DNA from: Mugil cephalus
Taxonomy: Eukaryota; Chordata; Actinopteri; Mugiliformes; Mugilidae
Reading direction: 5' to 3'
DNA: 64,000 nt
Assembly: GCF_022458985.1 (NCBI RefSeq)
Contig: NC_061774.1
Coordinates: 13,134,616-13,198,615 of the forward strand
Part shown: positions 11,396 to 24,639 of the stretch, piece after piece
How positions within the stretch are numbered: position 1 is the stretch's first letter
How the letters are laid out: each line of letters begins with the position of its first letter
Notes under the pieces: generated by a model
What the model was told of the DNA's origin: nothing
The model's input: the letters and a program-made list of their open reading frames with translations, nothing else
Databases searched by the model: none
Position numbers and translations under genes: made by a program

Positions 11396-13817
11396 TTAAG
11401 GTGCAGAACCTCTCATTTCAACCATCATGACAGAGTTCTCTGGAGGTTCCAGTGTTTGTGGGACAGCTGAGCCTTCAGCTTTTCCTTGTCCTCTTTTCTT
11501 CCAGGCAAAAAAGACGAGAATCCCAATTAACAAGAGAATTATCACAGCTGCTTTCAACGCACATATGATGGACATGTGATCTGTTCAGAGACACAAACGT
11601 CACATGTCAGGGTGAAGCTGTGACAGGAGAGTTTTCATTCTATTTACTTAGTAAAGTTTCACTTACTAATGTACCACAGTTCATCTCTGGTTGAAGTTTG
11701 ATCGGAGGGTTTCTTTGACACTATGGTAGTCTACTTACCCAAACTAGTGTCTGGGACAGTTGTAGGGGCAGTAGTTGGGTTAATACACAGTGTGTTATTG
11801 GCTTCAAACACCCACTCTGATATGTGTGTCCCATTAGGTAAGGTGCAGTTGATGAATATGAGGCCTATGAACAAACAAAGATCATTTATGACTGATGTTA
11901 TGACACCAACATGATTACCAAGTTATTTCTCATCATGTTGTCACTCACCACAGGTAGAGATCCTCTCTCCTCTGGAGACACTACTGATGTGATTCCTGAC
12001 TGAACAGACCAGATGTCCTGAGACGTCTTGTTTCAGAGTGATGACGTTAGTCTCATTATTTCCAGAGAGGAGCTCAGCGTCTGTCACTGAGTGTCCATCC
12101 AGAGTCCAGCTGTACTGAGGACTGTCCCCTCCATCAGAGGAGCAGGACACCCTCTTCTCTCCATGGGACAGACACTCAGAGACCAGATGGACAGAGGACA
12201 CCGGAGCTGAGAGAAACATACACAGATGACTTTTGATAACAAGGTAATTATCTCTTAATAAATAAATACAGAAACATGCAGAATATAAAGTATATTATTT
12301 AGACTGACTGTAACAGTAATGAAGGAGGATTCAGTTCAGGACTGTTATATTTGTTTTCACTAGTGAACCTAAAAACTGGTAAGTGAATGTAAGATATCTT
12401 TGTTTGTACACAAATCAATACAATTTGACATTTAGACCTGTCAATATGACTTAATTTCCCAGGAGTAGAAAAAAGTATTTTACCTTCAATAAACAACTGT
12501 AGAGTCTGTTCATGTAATTCTTTTCCATTTGAGTCAAAGCTTCTCAGATCATATTGACCACTGTCATTCCTGCTCAGGTCATTGATCCTAAATGTTCCAT
12601 CACTGGGATTAAAGACAGATCTGTCTTCTATCACATTATTTGTTATCGTTTTGTTTCTCCATATTAATATTCTTGAATATCCCTTCATCACATCACATCT
12701 ATATATTTCTAAGGCGTTGTCCATCAGTCTGATGACCACAGTTCCTCCCAAAGCTCCATAACACTGAGCTCCACTCTGTCTGCCATCACAGTAAGTTTCT
12801 CCACCTGTGAATTAAAACATTGAGAGTATTTCATTTCTACCACTATGAAGCATAATTGTTCCAATATTTCAGTCACATGCATTGACCTAAAACAGACTTA
12901 AGTGGGTTTTTCTCTCTCTCAGACTAAACAATCAATCAAACATGTATTTCTGCTGCCGAGCATTTCACAGGTCAGTGGCTGGAAAACTGCTGTGATTCAT
13001 TTAACAACATTATCTGTTAAACAGAGTTTTTACATTAGTTGAATTCAAGCAGTAATTACAGACCTGTGTGTGTCAAACTGAGTTAAACCCACCAAATTAT
13101 CTGTTGGTTCATTTTATGAATAAATGTGAATAAAATGATTAATAATGTAGAATCATTTGAAGCAGTAGTGCAGCCAAGAAAACTAAGAGATGTAAATATG
13201 TCAGTCAGAGTGGGTAGGCAGTATGTAGCTACAAGGAAGTGTTGGAACAAGGAGATTTAAGGCATTATATCTGTCACTGGTTTTGTTCTTCAGGTTTACT
13301 CAACAAAGTTACAGAGGCTCAAGGCCACATGAAGCACAATGCAACAGCAGAGTTACACAAATATAATTTATCATCCTTAGTTGGTCTCTGATACATGACT
13401 ATTGTTTATCGTCCTTCCTCCAAAGTGTAAATCTCTCAGTTGTGACTTTCTCCAAACTAGAAAGAATTCACTGAGACCATGTCTGTGTCACAATCCCAAA
13501 GACACAAAGCATCAATATTAATCTGTAGATAGATTTATCTTTAGATAGTTTGGGAGACAAGCTGTCTTCACTTTGTGGAAAGTTACAAACTAAAGCCGTG
13601 TGTATAAACGACTATCATGTCATCTTCATTGTCCTCAATCAAACTGTTTGATAAACGTGTGAGACTTTCAAACCTCCTTTCAGAACCAGTTAACAAGACG
13701 TTTAACATTTCACTCATCCACTAAACCATCTTTAGAAACCTGAATAAAGTACCACGTCAATATCTCACCATGAGAGACTCCAAGTATCATCAGCATCAGT
13801 CCAACCACAGCTTCCAT
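11396..13817 (-). CDS. Family A unit 2: SLAM/CD2-like receptor, intact, 312 aa
   Basis: Exons: 13817-13769 (signal MEAVVGLMLMILGVSHG), 12804-12484 (V-like), 12206-11949 (C2-like), 11864-11739 (stalk), 11580-11396 (TM and tail). All joints are phase 1 with GT/AG borders, and the frame is open throughout. Residues ~18-124 form a V-like domain ending SRNDSGQYDL, with no F-strand Cys. Residues ~124-210 form a C2-like domain with four Cys (SECLS, RVSC, HLVC, ISTC). The stalk (~210-251) has NCT and NGT glycosylation sites and PTTAP. The TM helix lies at ~255-278, with a ~35-residue tail without Tyr. A V domain without the canonical disulphide plus a two-disulphide C2 domain is the CD2/SLAM pattern, so a leukocyte adhesion or co-receptor role is inferred. 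Exact orthology is unknown. Confidence 0.82.
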
Positions 13818-16060
13818 GTCTCCTCTCTCTTCACACTCTGTTCAGTCACTCAGCAGCTTTCAAACTTTATCTAATTCCTCCCAAAGTCAAACCTATGTAC
13901 CCTGCTCTCAACAGAAAGCAGTGTGTTGTGGTAGTGATCAGCCTCAGAGGAGTGTGTGAAAAAAAAATGTAGCACAATCGTTGTTTCATAGACTTTCTCA
14001 GTTATAATAATTAAAAAAGATATGAGGGAAGCAGTATTAACTTTCTTCCTTTTTTAGCCTCAGTCATAACAAGTGTAGTTTTCTGTGTGATGAGCTAAAT
14101 GAAACATACTCCTCCTTCCTGAACATAGACACTGAATTCTATAGAACCATCATGAAGGTGTATCAACATGAGATACATGTTTAAATGGTTCCTAGTACCT
14201 GATCAACCTTTTAAATCCTGTATGTGGAGAACTCAAAAAAACATTAAGTGCTCATTTAATTTAACTGCAGTCATGTGTCTATTTTTATCTGTGTCAAACA
14301 AATCTAGTAACACATACAGCTGCACTGCCAACATCTCGAAGATCATGATGTTAGACATTTTGGTGAAGATCTGATGAGTGAAATTCATGACAGTGTTAAT
14401 TACTGAGTTCATGTCAAAGAGAACTGATGCAGTTTCATACCAACACTACTACGAGCCAGTAAACTCATATGTACAGTGTGAAAACATGAGCATTACAGTA
14501 AAGTGGACTTTGACAAGACAGTAAAACACTGAAACAAACCCTTGCAGTTGTATCACTAATGTTCTCATAAATGGTTATGAACAGTTAAAAACACCCCATA
14601 CAGCTGTAAAAAAACATAATATAGGAAACCTCCATTTTCTATGTCTTTAATCTGTTGCTCTCAACAGAATACAGGGTGTCTTGTTCAGACTGACTTCACA
14701 GTATGAAAATTGTGTGAAAGAAGTGTCATGAGCATGTTTGTACTTGTGATGCTGAGAAGAGAACGATGTGAGTTTCTACCTCTTTTTAGCCCAGTACAAC
14801 AAGTGGGCCTTTCCCATGGGGTGAGGACGAGTGGAAGAAGGAAATATCCCTCATTGTGACACTGACATCTAACATTTCTAAGACATTACATACATCCAAC
14901 ACTGAACAGTCTGAAACGTCTCCTTTAATGATCATCTTCACAATAAGGTTTTACAAACACTGAACACAGAGAGGCAACAACAAGGAAGTGAACATAACTT
15001 AACTCACCAAAAAACGAAACCTCACAGTATTTTTGACATCCAAACAACCTGACACCACTAACAACATGGTTGATAAGACAGATACTAAGAAAAACATTTA
15101 TCCATTCAACAAAGTTATAGTCGACCATTAAACTGGATCTTTTGATAGTCAACATGTAGACTGAATATTTTTTATTATGAGGAAACAGATATAAAGTCTC
15201 CATTTCTATCACAATGGAAAGCTGTCAACTGGAAATATATAATCATTTCAACTCTTTGAAATTATCTTCTCTTTCTTTGTTCTTTTTATTAGTTTTTTTC
15301 CTTTTTCTATTTCTGGATGGCCACATGAAAATGTTTTTAACTCGTGTCAAGATATGAAGTCAACAGCACAGCCTTTATGAACCAGTAGAGGGAAACCTCT
15401 GACCTGCTAATAGGAGCCAAGATGTTTTATTCAAAGTAAAGTTAATGTTCAACAGTCACGAAATGTACAATGTTGAACCATGGATAGAGGTCCCACAGTT
15501 GGACCTAAGGCTGATCCATTACTGACACAGGCCAGGAAAGGAAATCTTCATGACTGCACATGGGCAAAGGAATAAACTCAACTACTACAGTCCTTACAGT
15601 CCTGTGGCCTATCCACAACAGAACCAATGACAGTATGCAGACAGGAAGTTGGTCTCATGCAACACAATCAAAATTATGAAACATTTGATTTAAATTTCTA
15701 ACAACCCAAAGACACATCCATATTCCAGTACTCGCAATTAAATGTTAACATTGAAGAAACACAGTATTGTGAGGAACACTGTTCACAGCTGACTGACAAA
15801 CACAATTAATCGATCTTGTGACTATACAAAAAACGTCTATAATTATTAGATAAATATATGGCTACAATCTTTATTCATATTTCATATCATATATTTTCTT
15901 TAAGAAAAGATTCATGTTCAATCTTAGAATCTGGCAGTGTCTTAAAATATATATATATCTGTGGATGCATTTAACAGAATCTGAATTTATCAAAGACAAA
16001 AACAACCACTGCTGGTTTTCAGTAGAGAAAAAGAAGAACAAAAAAGTAGAGATAGAAAAA
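13818..16060. other. 5' flank between unit 2 and the spare first exon
   Basis: The 13866-13872 box (AGATAAA on the minus strand, 49 bases before the ATG) is shared by intact first exons. A degenerate exon-like stretch near 15008-15130 corresponds to 45358-45450. No other coding signal is seen; the rest is AT-rich sequence repeated at 22.7-23.8, 30.1-31.0, 45.2-46.3 and 53.1-54.2 kb. Confidence 0.45.
13866..13872 (-). promoter_or_regulatory. AGATAAA box upstream of family A first exon
   Basis: TTAGATAAA on the minus strand lies 49 bases before the ATG of unit 2. The same box sits at the same distance in unit 3 (21874-21880) and unit 7 (52329-52335), and 50 bases before the other first-exon type (16168-16174, 31126-31132, 46394-46400, 54273-54279). 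It could be a TATA-like or GATA site. Confidence 0.4.
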
Positions 16061-16069
16061 ACATCTCAC

Positions 16070-16118
16070 CATGAGAGACTCCAAGTAGCATCAACAACAG
16101 TCCAAACACAACTTTCAT
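16070..16118 (-). other. Spare first exon, signal peptide MKVVFGLLLMLLGVSHG
   Basis: The ATG at 16118 is followed by 16 codons of signal peptide and a GTGAGA donor after 16070, in the same phase as the MEAVVG exon of unit 2 about 2.3 kb downstream. No V exon of its own lies between, so it could act as an alternative first exon for unit 2 or be the relic of a lost gene. Units 4 and 6 use this exon type as their only first exon. Confidence 0.6.
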
Positions 16119-16344
16119 GTCTCCTCTCAGTTCAGCCTCTGTTGAGTCAGTCTGCAGCTTTAGAAAGTTTATCTAATTATCAGCTACAAGTGTCCCTTAC
16201 TCTGCAGTGAGCTGTGTTACACAGAGGACTGTGTCCAAACTGGCACTATGATGATGTTTTTGTGTGCCGAGAACAGGAAATCATAATATAGACCCATGTT
16301 TCAGTTCTTCCTGTGGTTATATTTAGTGGCTACACACATTACAC

Positions 16345-16793
16345 CATAGGTCTTCAACACAGAGTGTACAATCCCTAGGGGATTTGCGGAGGTACTGCAG
16401 GGGGGTTCGCAAAATCTTTGGTTGATTAGAATTTTTTATATTTATATTATTTAAATTTTCTGCCACAAATTTAAATTCACAAAATTAAATTTAGTAAAGG
16501 AATAAATGGAAGATTTTACCTTTCAATCAGCATTCCACTCATACGGGAGCTGTCTCAACAGTGCACTGTTTCACACAGAGCGCCTACTATTGTGCCCCAG
16601 CCACTCAAACGACCAAGCAGGCAGGACAAGCGTCCTACTTCGAACGACAGGTGTGTTAATGAGAGAGACTCTGGTGATGAAGTTTATTACACTTAATACT
16701 GATGTTTACATTTGATCGCTGCTGCTGCTGCCTCTACATGTCTTTCCAACCACCTTTAGGGAGGCCCAGCTTGCAGAACTTTGAGAACCCCTG
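16345..16793. mobile_element. hAT-like (ZBED type) transposon remnant
   Basis: The right end, read on the minus strand, starts CAGGGGTTCTCAAAGTTCTG, a classic hAT terminus. The left part has CCTAGGGGATTTGCGG and a GGGGGGTTCGC motif. There is no usable transposase frame. A segment present in the copies at 31.3, 46.6 and 54.4 kb is missing here around 16647. A CTG-repeat tract lies at about 16720-16733. Confidence 0.5.
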
Positions 16794-16903
16794 AATCAGA
16801 CAATACTCACATTCAAAACTGAGGAAACGTGACTTCAGGCAGTCGTTGCTCCAGTGAGTGTACCTCATTTGTGATGCTTTGCTGAGGCCTTTACTGCCAC
16901 TGA

Positions 16904-18378
16904 CATAAAGCCCCTGATCACTGTGAGTCACTTCTTTTAGGACCAACGTATTTATCTCTGGTCCACTTGAACCGTGGATCCTTCACCTGCAGACGAACAG
17001 TTAACAGGTTTAGGCAGCGCAACATCCAAACACATCAACAAGCATGGACACGCTTCCACTCACAGTGGTCTTATCCAGCAGACACGTCTCGGCCCATCGG
17101 GGCTTGGCGTGAAAGTCACAATCCTCGATTGGAGTCCACTGGCAGACTAAATTCCTTCCCGATGCACACCGTCTGGACTTTTTCTCTTTCACCTGTCAGT
17201 GTGAAAAGGAAAGTGAGCGACCTCTGCGGTGACTAGTTCTGTTGGTGAAAGGTGAAATATTCATGTCGACTCACCTAATAAGTCCCAACCTGCAGGTTGA
17301 GTATAAATAACATAGTTAGTGGACTTCTCCACTTCACTGAGAAAGTTACAGTTCAGTTTTCTATGAGTACAGTTTACAGTCAGATGTATAAAGGGAGTTA
17401 CTGGCTGCACAGCAATGACAACCTCCTCAAGGTATATCAACGAATCACTGAAACGTGTCAAGTTTGAACTGATTTGTCTTTTCAAGCTTTAATTCAGCAG
17501 TGTTAAAAGTTGAGTGCATTGTTAGAAATGACCAACTCTGCTAACTCTCAATGCTTTCAATAAAAAACACTTCATTGCACAATTTGTCTGGTATTGATCG
17601 TATTTACTTCTGACACATGTATAAGTATATTTCTCTTTTCTTTATTGTGCAATGAGACAGTGACAGTGACAAAACAGTGACGGTGCTGCGACATGGTTGG
17701 ACAAAAAAAAAACAAATGAAAAAAGAGGAAATAACAATTATGGCATGCGTGTATGTTTGCACACGTATTAGTTGCATTGTTGCACAGATGGTGATAATAA
17801 AAGTCATATTTAAGACAGTAATAATCCTTGTTACAGAGCTTGCAATGGAAATTTGTCAAGACAAAGAATTTTATTATATTTTATTCTATTCTGTATTGAT
17901 CTTCATTTGTGTTAAATGACTGCGTAATGTATGATTTTCCTCAAAAAAAAAAAAAAAAAAAATCAGTGAATTGCAACACTCCAGATTCCAGAATTTAAGT
18001 GAAAAATAAATCAGATAAAATAAATAAACGTGAATAGCACTAAAGGGGACAAATCGACTTCCTGGTTTTTATTTCGAATGTTTTTATTTTCTGTTGAGGG
18101 AAATCGGGAGCCTGAAATCAGGTGACAGCCTTTATTGATTTATTTATTGACTGAGAAACCATTATTAGAGACTTTTGAATATATTTATACTTAAACCTGC
18201 TAATAATTTAGCTGTTGGCTAATTAGAGTAGGATGCTAACACCAACACTATGTGATAAAAAAAAAGTGAACAATTAATTAAGGCATGTGTTAACAATGCA
18301 AACTAATTTCTTATTAATCAGGAACTACCCAAAGCCAGAGGAAGGTTACAAGTGCAGTGAGGAGGAGTAGAAGGACAT
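16904..18378 (-). pseudogene. Truncated, frameshifted gene B copy 1
   Basis: Exon 1 (18378-18329), exon 2 (17192-17064) and the first part of exon 3 (16986-16904) of gene B are present with intron 1. Homology stops inside exon 3 right after the SDQGLY codons. Exon 1 has lost two bases and its donor reads GTAGTT. Exon 2 has two separate one-base deletions. Exon 3 has an added base in the ACGTATTTATC stretch. It is a dead fragment that came along with the duplication of family A. Confidence 0.8.
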
Positions 18379-18719
18379 CGTCTCCTGTAAAGACAGCAGT
18401 TTGGACTGTAAACATTCATCCCCACCCTCCTCTGAAAACCAGAGTCCGGGCGGGACACGGGTCAATCAGGACGCTACGAAAGAGAGAGGCCAACGACGAA
18501 ATGTGGTCATGCATGTGCAGAGGCAAATCCAGTTCACGCCCGAAACAGCATCACGGCACTATCTAACCATGTCATGTCTGCTGTTTGAAGCCATGTCCAC
18601 TCAGGTGTCCAGCGCGCTCCTCAGACTCGGGACAGCATTTACAGGGATGTAAAGCGCCTTTCATTGATAACCAACAATCCATCACACAGTCTGTGCAGCA
18701 TCCAGTCTGAGCTCACCTG

Positions 18720-18945
18720 CAGGAAACCGAGGCCACCGCTGGATATTTCTCAATGTTATGGGACGAGGAGGACGCACACCGACGTCCTCTGCAGAGAGTC
18801 TGTATTCTCGGCGGCCACTACGCAAAGTGCGTCACGTGTTTGCTTGTTTTGCCCAGCTCCTGCGTATAAAAGCACTGAGCTACGTTTTGTAGGCGTTCGT
18901 GACGGGCTTTGCGCCAAGATTAAACCCAATACTTGATAGAACATG
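18720..18945. promoter_or_regulatory. Copy 2 of the gene B promoter-like block
   Basis: It is near-identical to 4171-4400, with TATAAAAG at 18865-18872 and the CACGTG motif. It sits upstream of the dead gene B fragment. Confidence 0.45.
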
Positions 18946-19039
18946 GGATGAAATGATACGACGCTGAACTGGATTAAACATTTAAAGGATTGTTTGTATG
19001 TTCTTTGTCAAATTAAATCACAGGTGGTTTAATAAAATA

Positions 19040-19371
19040 CAGCTGTGGAAAAAAGTTTTCAGACACCCAATGCATTTGTGTAATATTTTATTAACAATCA
19101 CTCTTAGATCTTCAAGTGCAATTTATTAGTACAGTCACAGACAAAATACTAAACAAAACTTGAAACAGCCATTAAAAACTTAAAATTAATTGGTTCCATG
19201 AAAATACAGACAAGGTTTGAATATTGGGTCATTTTGATACCAGTGATCCACTAATGAAGGACGTGCTTTTTATTATAAGACACATTTTTCTGCTGCCGTG
19301 CTTCATGTAAAGCCAGTACAATTGAAAGTATTTCAGAGACAAAAACGGGTAAAATAAGGAACCTAGCGCGG
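19040..19371 (+). mobile_element. Truncated Tc1-like left end (unit 3)
   Basis: The start after TA and the abrupt end are as at 4497-4827, and it is fused to the unit 3 3' UTR. The minus-strand AATAAA at 19092-19087 is the first such signal after the unit 3 stop that I noticed. Confidence 0.6.
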
Positions 19372-19396
19372 ATGAAATGTGTCGCTAGTTGTTGTT

Positions 19397-21825
19397 TTAA
19401 GGTGCAGAACCTCTCATTTCAACCATCATGACAGAGTTCTCTGGAGGTTCCAGTGTCTGTGGGACAACTGAGCCTTCAGCTTTTCCTTGTCTCTTTTTCT
19501 TCCAGGCAGAAAAGACGAGAATCCCAGTTATCAAGAGAATTATCACAGCTGCTTTCAACGCACATATGATGGACATGTGACCTGTTCAGAGACACAAACG
19601 TCACATGTCAGGGTGAAGCTGTGACAGGAGAGTTTTTATTTTATGTAGTTAGTAAAGTTTAATTTACGAATGTACCATAGTTCATCACTGATGACAGTTG
19701 GATTGAAGGATTTATTTGACACTATGTTAGTCTACTTACCCAAACTAGTGGGAGGGGCAGTAGTTGGAGCAGTGGTAGGGGCAGTAGTTGGGTTAATACA
19801 CAGTGTGTTATCGGCTTCAAACACCCACTCTGATATGTGTGTCCCATTAGGTAAGGTGCAGTTGATGAATATGAAGCCTATGAACCAAACAAAGATCATT
19901 TATGACTGATGTTATGACACCAACATGAATTACCAAGTTATTTCTCATCATGTTGTCTCTCACCACAGGTAGAGATCCTCTCTCCTCTGGAGACACTACT
20001 GATGTGATTCCTGACTGAACAGACCAGATGTCCTGAGACGACTTGTTTCAGAGTGATGACGTTAGTCTCATTATTTCCAGAGAGGAGCTCAGCGTCTGTC
20101 ACTGAGTGTCCATCCAGAGTCCAGCTGTACTGAGGACTGTCCCCTCCATCAGAGGAGCAGGACACCCTCTTCTCTCCATGGGACAGACACTCAGAGACCA
20201 GATGGACAGAGGACACCGGAGCTGAGAGACACACACACAGATGACTTTTGATAACGAGGTAATTATCTCTTAATAAATAAATACAGAAACATGCAGAATA
20301 TAAAGTATATTTATTTAGACTCTGACTGTAACAGTAATGAAGGAGGATTCAGTTCAGGACTGTTATATTTGTTTTCACTAGTGAACCTTAAAACTGGTAA
20401 GTGAATGTAAGATATCTTTGTTTGTACACAAATCAATACAATTTGAGATTTTGATCTGTCAATATGACTTAATTTCCCAGGTGTAGAAAAAAAGTATTTT
20501 ACCTTCAATAAACAACTGTAGAGTCTGTTCTTGTAAATCTTTTCCATTTGAGTCAAGGCTTATCAGATCATATTGACCACTGTCACTCCTGCTCAGGTCA
20601 TTGATCCTAAATGTTCCATCACTGAGATTAAAGACAGATCTGTCTTTTATCACATTAGTTATGATCATTTTGTTTCTCCATCTTAATATTACTGATGATC
20701 CCTTTCTCACATCACATCTAAATATTTCTGAGGCGTTGTCCATCAGTCTGATGACCACAGTTCCTCCCAAAGCTCCATAACACTGAGCTCCACTCTGTCT
20801 GCCATCACAGTAAGTTTCTCCACCTGTGAATTAAAACATTGAGAGTATTTCATTTCTACCACTATGAAGCATAATTGTTGCAATATTTCAGTCACATGCA
20901 TTGACCTAAAACAGATTTAGTGTGTTTTTCTCTCTCAGACTAAACAATCAATCAAACATGTATTTCTGCTGCTGAGCATTTCACAGGTCAGTGGCTGGAA
21001 AACTGCTGTGATTCATTTAACAACATTAATCTGTTAAACAGAGTTTTTACATTAGTTGAATTCAAGCAGTAATTACAGACCTGTGTGTGTCAAACTGAGT
21101 TAAACCCATCAAATTATCTGTTCGTTCGTTTTATGAATAAATGTGAATAAAATGATTAATAATGTAGAATCATTTGAAGCAGTAGTGCAGCCAATAAAAC
21201 TAAGAGATGTGAATGTGTCACTCAGAGTGGGTAGGCAGTATGTAGCTACAAGGAAGTGTTGGAACAAGGACATATAAGGCATTATATCTGTCACTGGTTT
21301 TGTTCTTCAGGTTTACTCAACAAAGTTACAGAGGCTCAAGGCCACATGAAGCACAATGTAACAGCAGCATTACACAAATATAATTTATCATCCTTAGTTG
21401 GTCTCTGATACATGACTATTGTTTCTTGTCCTTCCTCCAAAGTGTAAATCTCTCAGTTGTGACTCTCTCCAAACTAGAAAGAATTCACTGAGACCATGTC
21501 TGTGTCACAACCCCAAAGACACAAAGCATCAATCTTAATCTTTTCTCTGTAGATATTTTGGGAGACAAGCTGTCTTCACTTTGTGGAAAGTTACAAACTA
21601 AAGCCGTGTGTATAAAAGACTATCATGTCATCTTCATTGTCCTCAATCAAACTGTTTGATAAACGTGTGAGACTTTCAAACCTCCTTTCTGAACCAGTTA
21701 ACAAGAAGTTTAACATTTCACTCATCCACTAAACCATCTTTAGAAACCTGAATAAAGTACCACGTCAATATCTCACCATGAGAGACTCCAAGTATCATCA
21801 GCATCAGTCCAACCACAGCTTCCAT
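19397..21825 (-). CDS. Family A unit 3: SLAM/CD2-like receptor, intact, 316 aa
   Basis: Exons: 21825-21777 (signal MEAVVGLMLMILGVSHG), 20823-20503 (V-like), 20221-19964 (C2-like), 19877-19740 (stalk), 19581-19397 (TM and tail). The frame is open from ATG to stop, with phase 1 joints. It differs from unit 2 by scattered substitutions, for example EIFRCDVRKGSSVILRW in the V domain and LKQVVSGHLVC in the C2 domain. The stalk has one extra four-residue TTAP repeat. Its 3' UTR runs into a Tc1 end after about 25 bases, so its poly(A) signal is probably transposon-derived. The C2 donor is GTGAGA where units 2 and 6 have GTGAGT. Role as for unit 2, by inference. Confidence 0.82.
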
Positions 21826-23840
21826 GTCTCCTCTCTCTTCACACTCTGTTCAGTCACTCAGCAGCTTTCAAACTTTATCTAATTCCTCCCAAAGTCAAAC
21901 CTATGTACCCTGCTCTCAACAGAAAGCAGTGTGTTGTGGTAGTGATCAGCCTCAGAGGAGAGTGTGTGAAATGTGCACAACGTTGTTTCTAGCTTCTCGT
22001 AATATGAAGAAAAAAGAAGGGGAAGCAGTATCAACTTTCTTACTTTTTTAGCCTCAGTTCAACAAGTGTGTTTTTCTGTGTGATGAACTAAATGAAACAT
22101 CCTCCTTCTGAGACTGACAGCTGATATTTCTAAGACACCATCATGAAGGTGTAAACTAGAAACATTTTAAAATGTCTCCTATTACTGATCAACCTTTTAA
22201 ATCTTGTATGTGGAGAATCAAAACAAACTTATTGCTCAGTTTTTTATTTTAACTGCAGTCATGTGTCTATTGTCTCATCGTGTTCAAACATAAATCTAGT
22301 AACGCAACAGCAGCACTGCCACAACATCTCTGAAGATCATGATGTTGACATTTTGGTGACATGATCTGATGTGTGTAAATTCATGTGTAGTGTTAATTAC
22401 TGAGTTCATAGTCAAAGAGGAACATGATTTAGTCCAGTCCAACCCAACACTAACTATCAGAGGAGTGTGTGAAAACTTGACCGAGCAGGGCGTTGTATCT
22501 TTGTGATGCTGAGAAGAGGAACTGATGTGAGTTTCCTACCTCTTTTAGCCTTCAGTACAACAAGTGGGCCTTCATGTGTAATGGACTGAGTGGAAGAGAA
22601 GGAAATATCCGTCATTGTGACACTGACAGCTAACATTTCTAAGACATCAGCATACATCCTACACTGAACAGTTTGAAACGTCTCCTTTTACTGATCACCT
22701 TCACAAGAAGAGGTTTTACAAACACTGAACACAGAGAGGCAAAAAAAAAGGAAGTGAACATAACTTAACTCACCAAGAAAAGAAACCTCACAGTATTTTC
22801 AACATCCAAAGAACCTGACACCACTAACAACATGGTTGACAAGACAGATAATGAGAAAAACTTTTATCCATTCAACAGTTATAGTCAACCATTAAACTGG
22901 ATCTTTTGATAGTCAACATGTAGACTGAATACTTTTTATCATGAGGAAACAGATATAAAGTCTCCGTTTCTATCACAATGTAAAGCTGTCAACTGGAAAT
23001 ATATAATCATTTCAGCTCTTTGAAATGATCTTCTCTTCTCTTACTTTTTTTTATATCTCTTTATTTGTTTTTTTTTTTTACCTTTTTCTATTTCTGGACG
23101 GCCACATGAAAATGTTTTTAACTCATGTCAAGATATGAAGTCAACAGCACAGCCTTTATGAACCACTAGAGGGAAACCTCTGACCTGCTAATAGGAGCCA
23201 AGATGTTTTATTCAAAGTCAAGTTAATCTTCAGCAGTCATGAAATGTACAATGTTGAACCATGGATAGAGGTCCCACAGTTGGACCTAAGACTGACCCAT
23301 TACTGACACAGGCCAGGAAAGGAAATCTTCATGACTGCACATGGGCAAAGGAATAAACTCAACTGCAGTCCTTACAGTCCTGTGGCCTATTCACAACAGA
23401 ACCAATGACAGTATGCAGACAGGAAGTTGGTCTCGTGCAACACAATCAAAATTATGAAACATTTGATTTAAATTATTAACAACCCAAAGACACATCCATA
23501 TTCCAGTGCTCGCAATTAAATGTTAACATTGAAGAAACACAGTATTGTGAGGAACACTGTTCACAGCTGACTGACAAACACAAATAATCGATCTTGTGAC
23601 TGAACAAAAACCGTCAGTAATTATTAGATAAATATATGGCTACAAATTTTTATTCATATTTCATATCATATATTTTCTTTAAGAAAAGATTCATGTTCAA
23701 TCGTAGAATCTGGCAGTGTCTTAAAATATATATATCTGTGGATGTATTTAACAGAATCTGAATTTATCAAAGACAAAAACAACCACTGCTGGTTTTCAGT
23801 AGAGAAAAAAAGAACAAAAAAGTAGAGATAGAAAAAACAT
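21826..23840. other. 5' flank between unit 3 and its spare first exon
   Basis: It is a repeated flank like 13818-16060. It includes low-complexity T-runs near 23044-23080 and a mutated version of the 45358-45450 exon-like stretch near 22770-22880. No gene is seen. Confidence 0.45.
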
Positions 23841-23845
23841 CTCAC

Positions 23846-23894
23846 CATGAGAGACTCCAAGTAGCATCAACAACAGTCCAAACACAGCTTTCAT
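23846..23894 (-). other. Spare first exon MKAVFGLLLMLLGVSHG, promoter lost
   Basis: The 49-base signal-peptide exon is intact, with a GTGAGA donor. Upstream similarity to the other copies ends around 23910, so the AGATAAA box found 50 bases before the ATG elsewhere is missing. It is probably not a working start, unless the new flank supplies one. Confidence 0.5.
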
Positions 23895-24264
23895 GTCTCC
23901 TCTCAGTTCTGGATGTTTTTTATGGCAAAGGCTGATCTGGTCCTGTGTACGACAAGGTACAACTACGCTGGCAATGCCGTCAGATATTATTTTAATATCA
24001 ACACAACACAAAAGATAATGTCGAACTTAACTCAGCAAATATATTCGTCTGCATGTGTGCAATAAGAGACTGTTAGCACCAATAGTCTGCAGCCATTTGT
24101 TCCTCCCTGTTTATCTTTGAGAGAAGCTCCTTTACATTACCCAGAAACAAAGAAACAGTACATGTTTAACGTTACACACATTCAGATGTTGTCAGTCATC
24201 ATCTTCAGATAAGAGGATGACAACTCAGGGTCTGGTGGTCGGTAACATTACATCAAGAATATCT

Positions 24265-24590
24265 CATCTCATTTTCCATACCACTTAATCCTCACTAGGA
24301 TCACAGGTGTTGCTGGAGCCTATCCCTGCTGACATTGGGTCAGAGGCATGGTACACCCTGGACAGGGCGCCAGCCTATCACAGAGACAAACAACCATTTG
24401 CACTGTCAATTTAGGGTCACAGATTAGCCTAACGAGCATGAACATTTGGAGGTGGGAGCCAGAGTACCTGGTGAAAACCCACTTGGACACAGGGAGAACA
24501 CACAAACTCCATCCAGAAGTGCCTGAGCTGGACTCAAACCCGGACCTTCTCGCTGGGAGGCATCAGCACTATGTGATTACATATTATTCT
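24265..24590 (+). repeat. Dispersed fish repeat, copy 1
   Basis: The stretch reads CACTAGGATCACAGGTGTTG, then GGAGCCTATCCC, TACACCCTGGACAGG and CACAGGGAGAACAC. I recognise this as a very common interspersed repeat of teleost genomes, probably the tail of a retroelement family. A second copy lies at 40000-40325 and a scrap near 39588-39665. Confidence 0.6.
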
Positions 24591-24639
24591 TACTTCTCTC
24601 TCTGTCTGTATTTGCTTAAGTGACATCTTAGCCTATGTG

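Noticed and set aside
16506..16715. Plus-strand frame MEDFTFQSAFHSYGS, seen four times
   Set aside because: It lies inside the hAT-like remnant, and lengths and ends differ between copies; no host gene is supported.
17677..17919. Plus-strand frame of 80 codons, also at 48.1 and 56.1 kb
   Set aside because: It lies in the gene B intron 1 copies, without splice or domain support.
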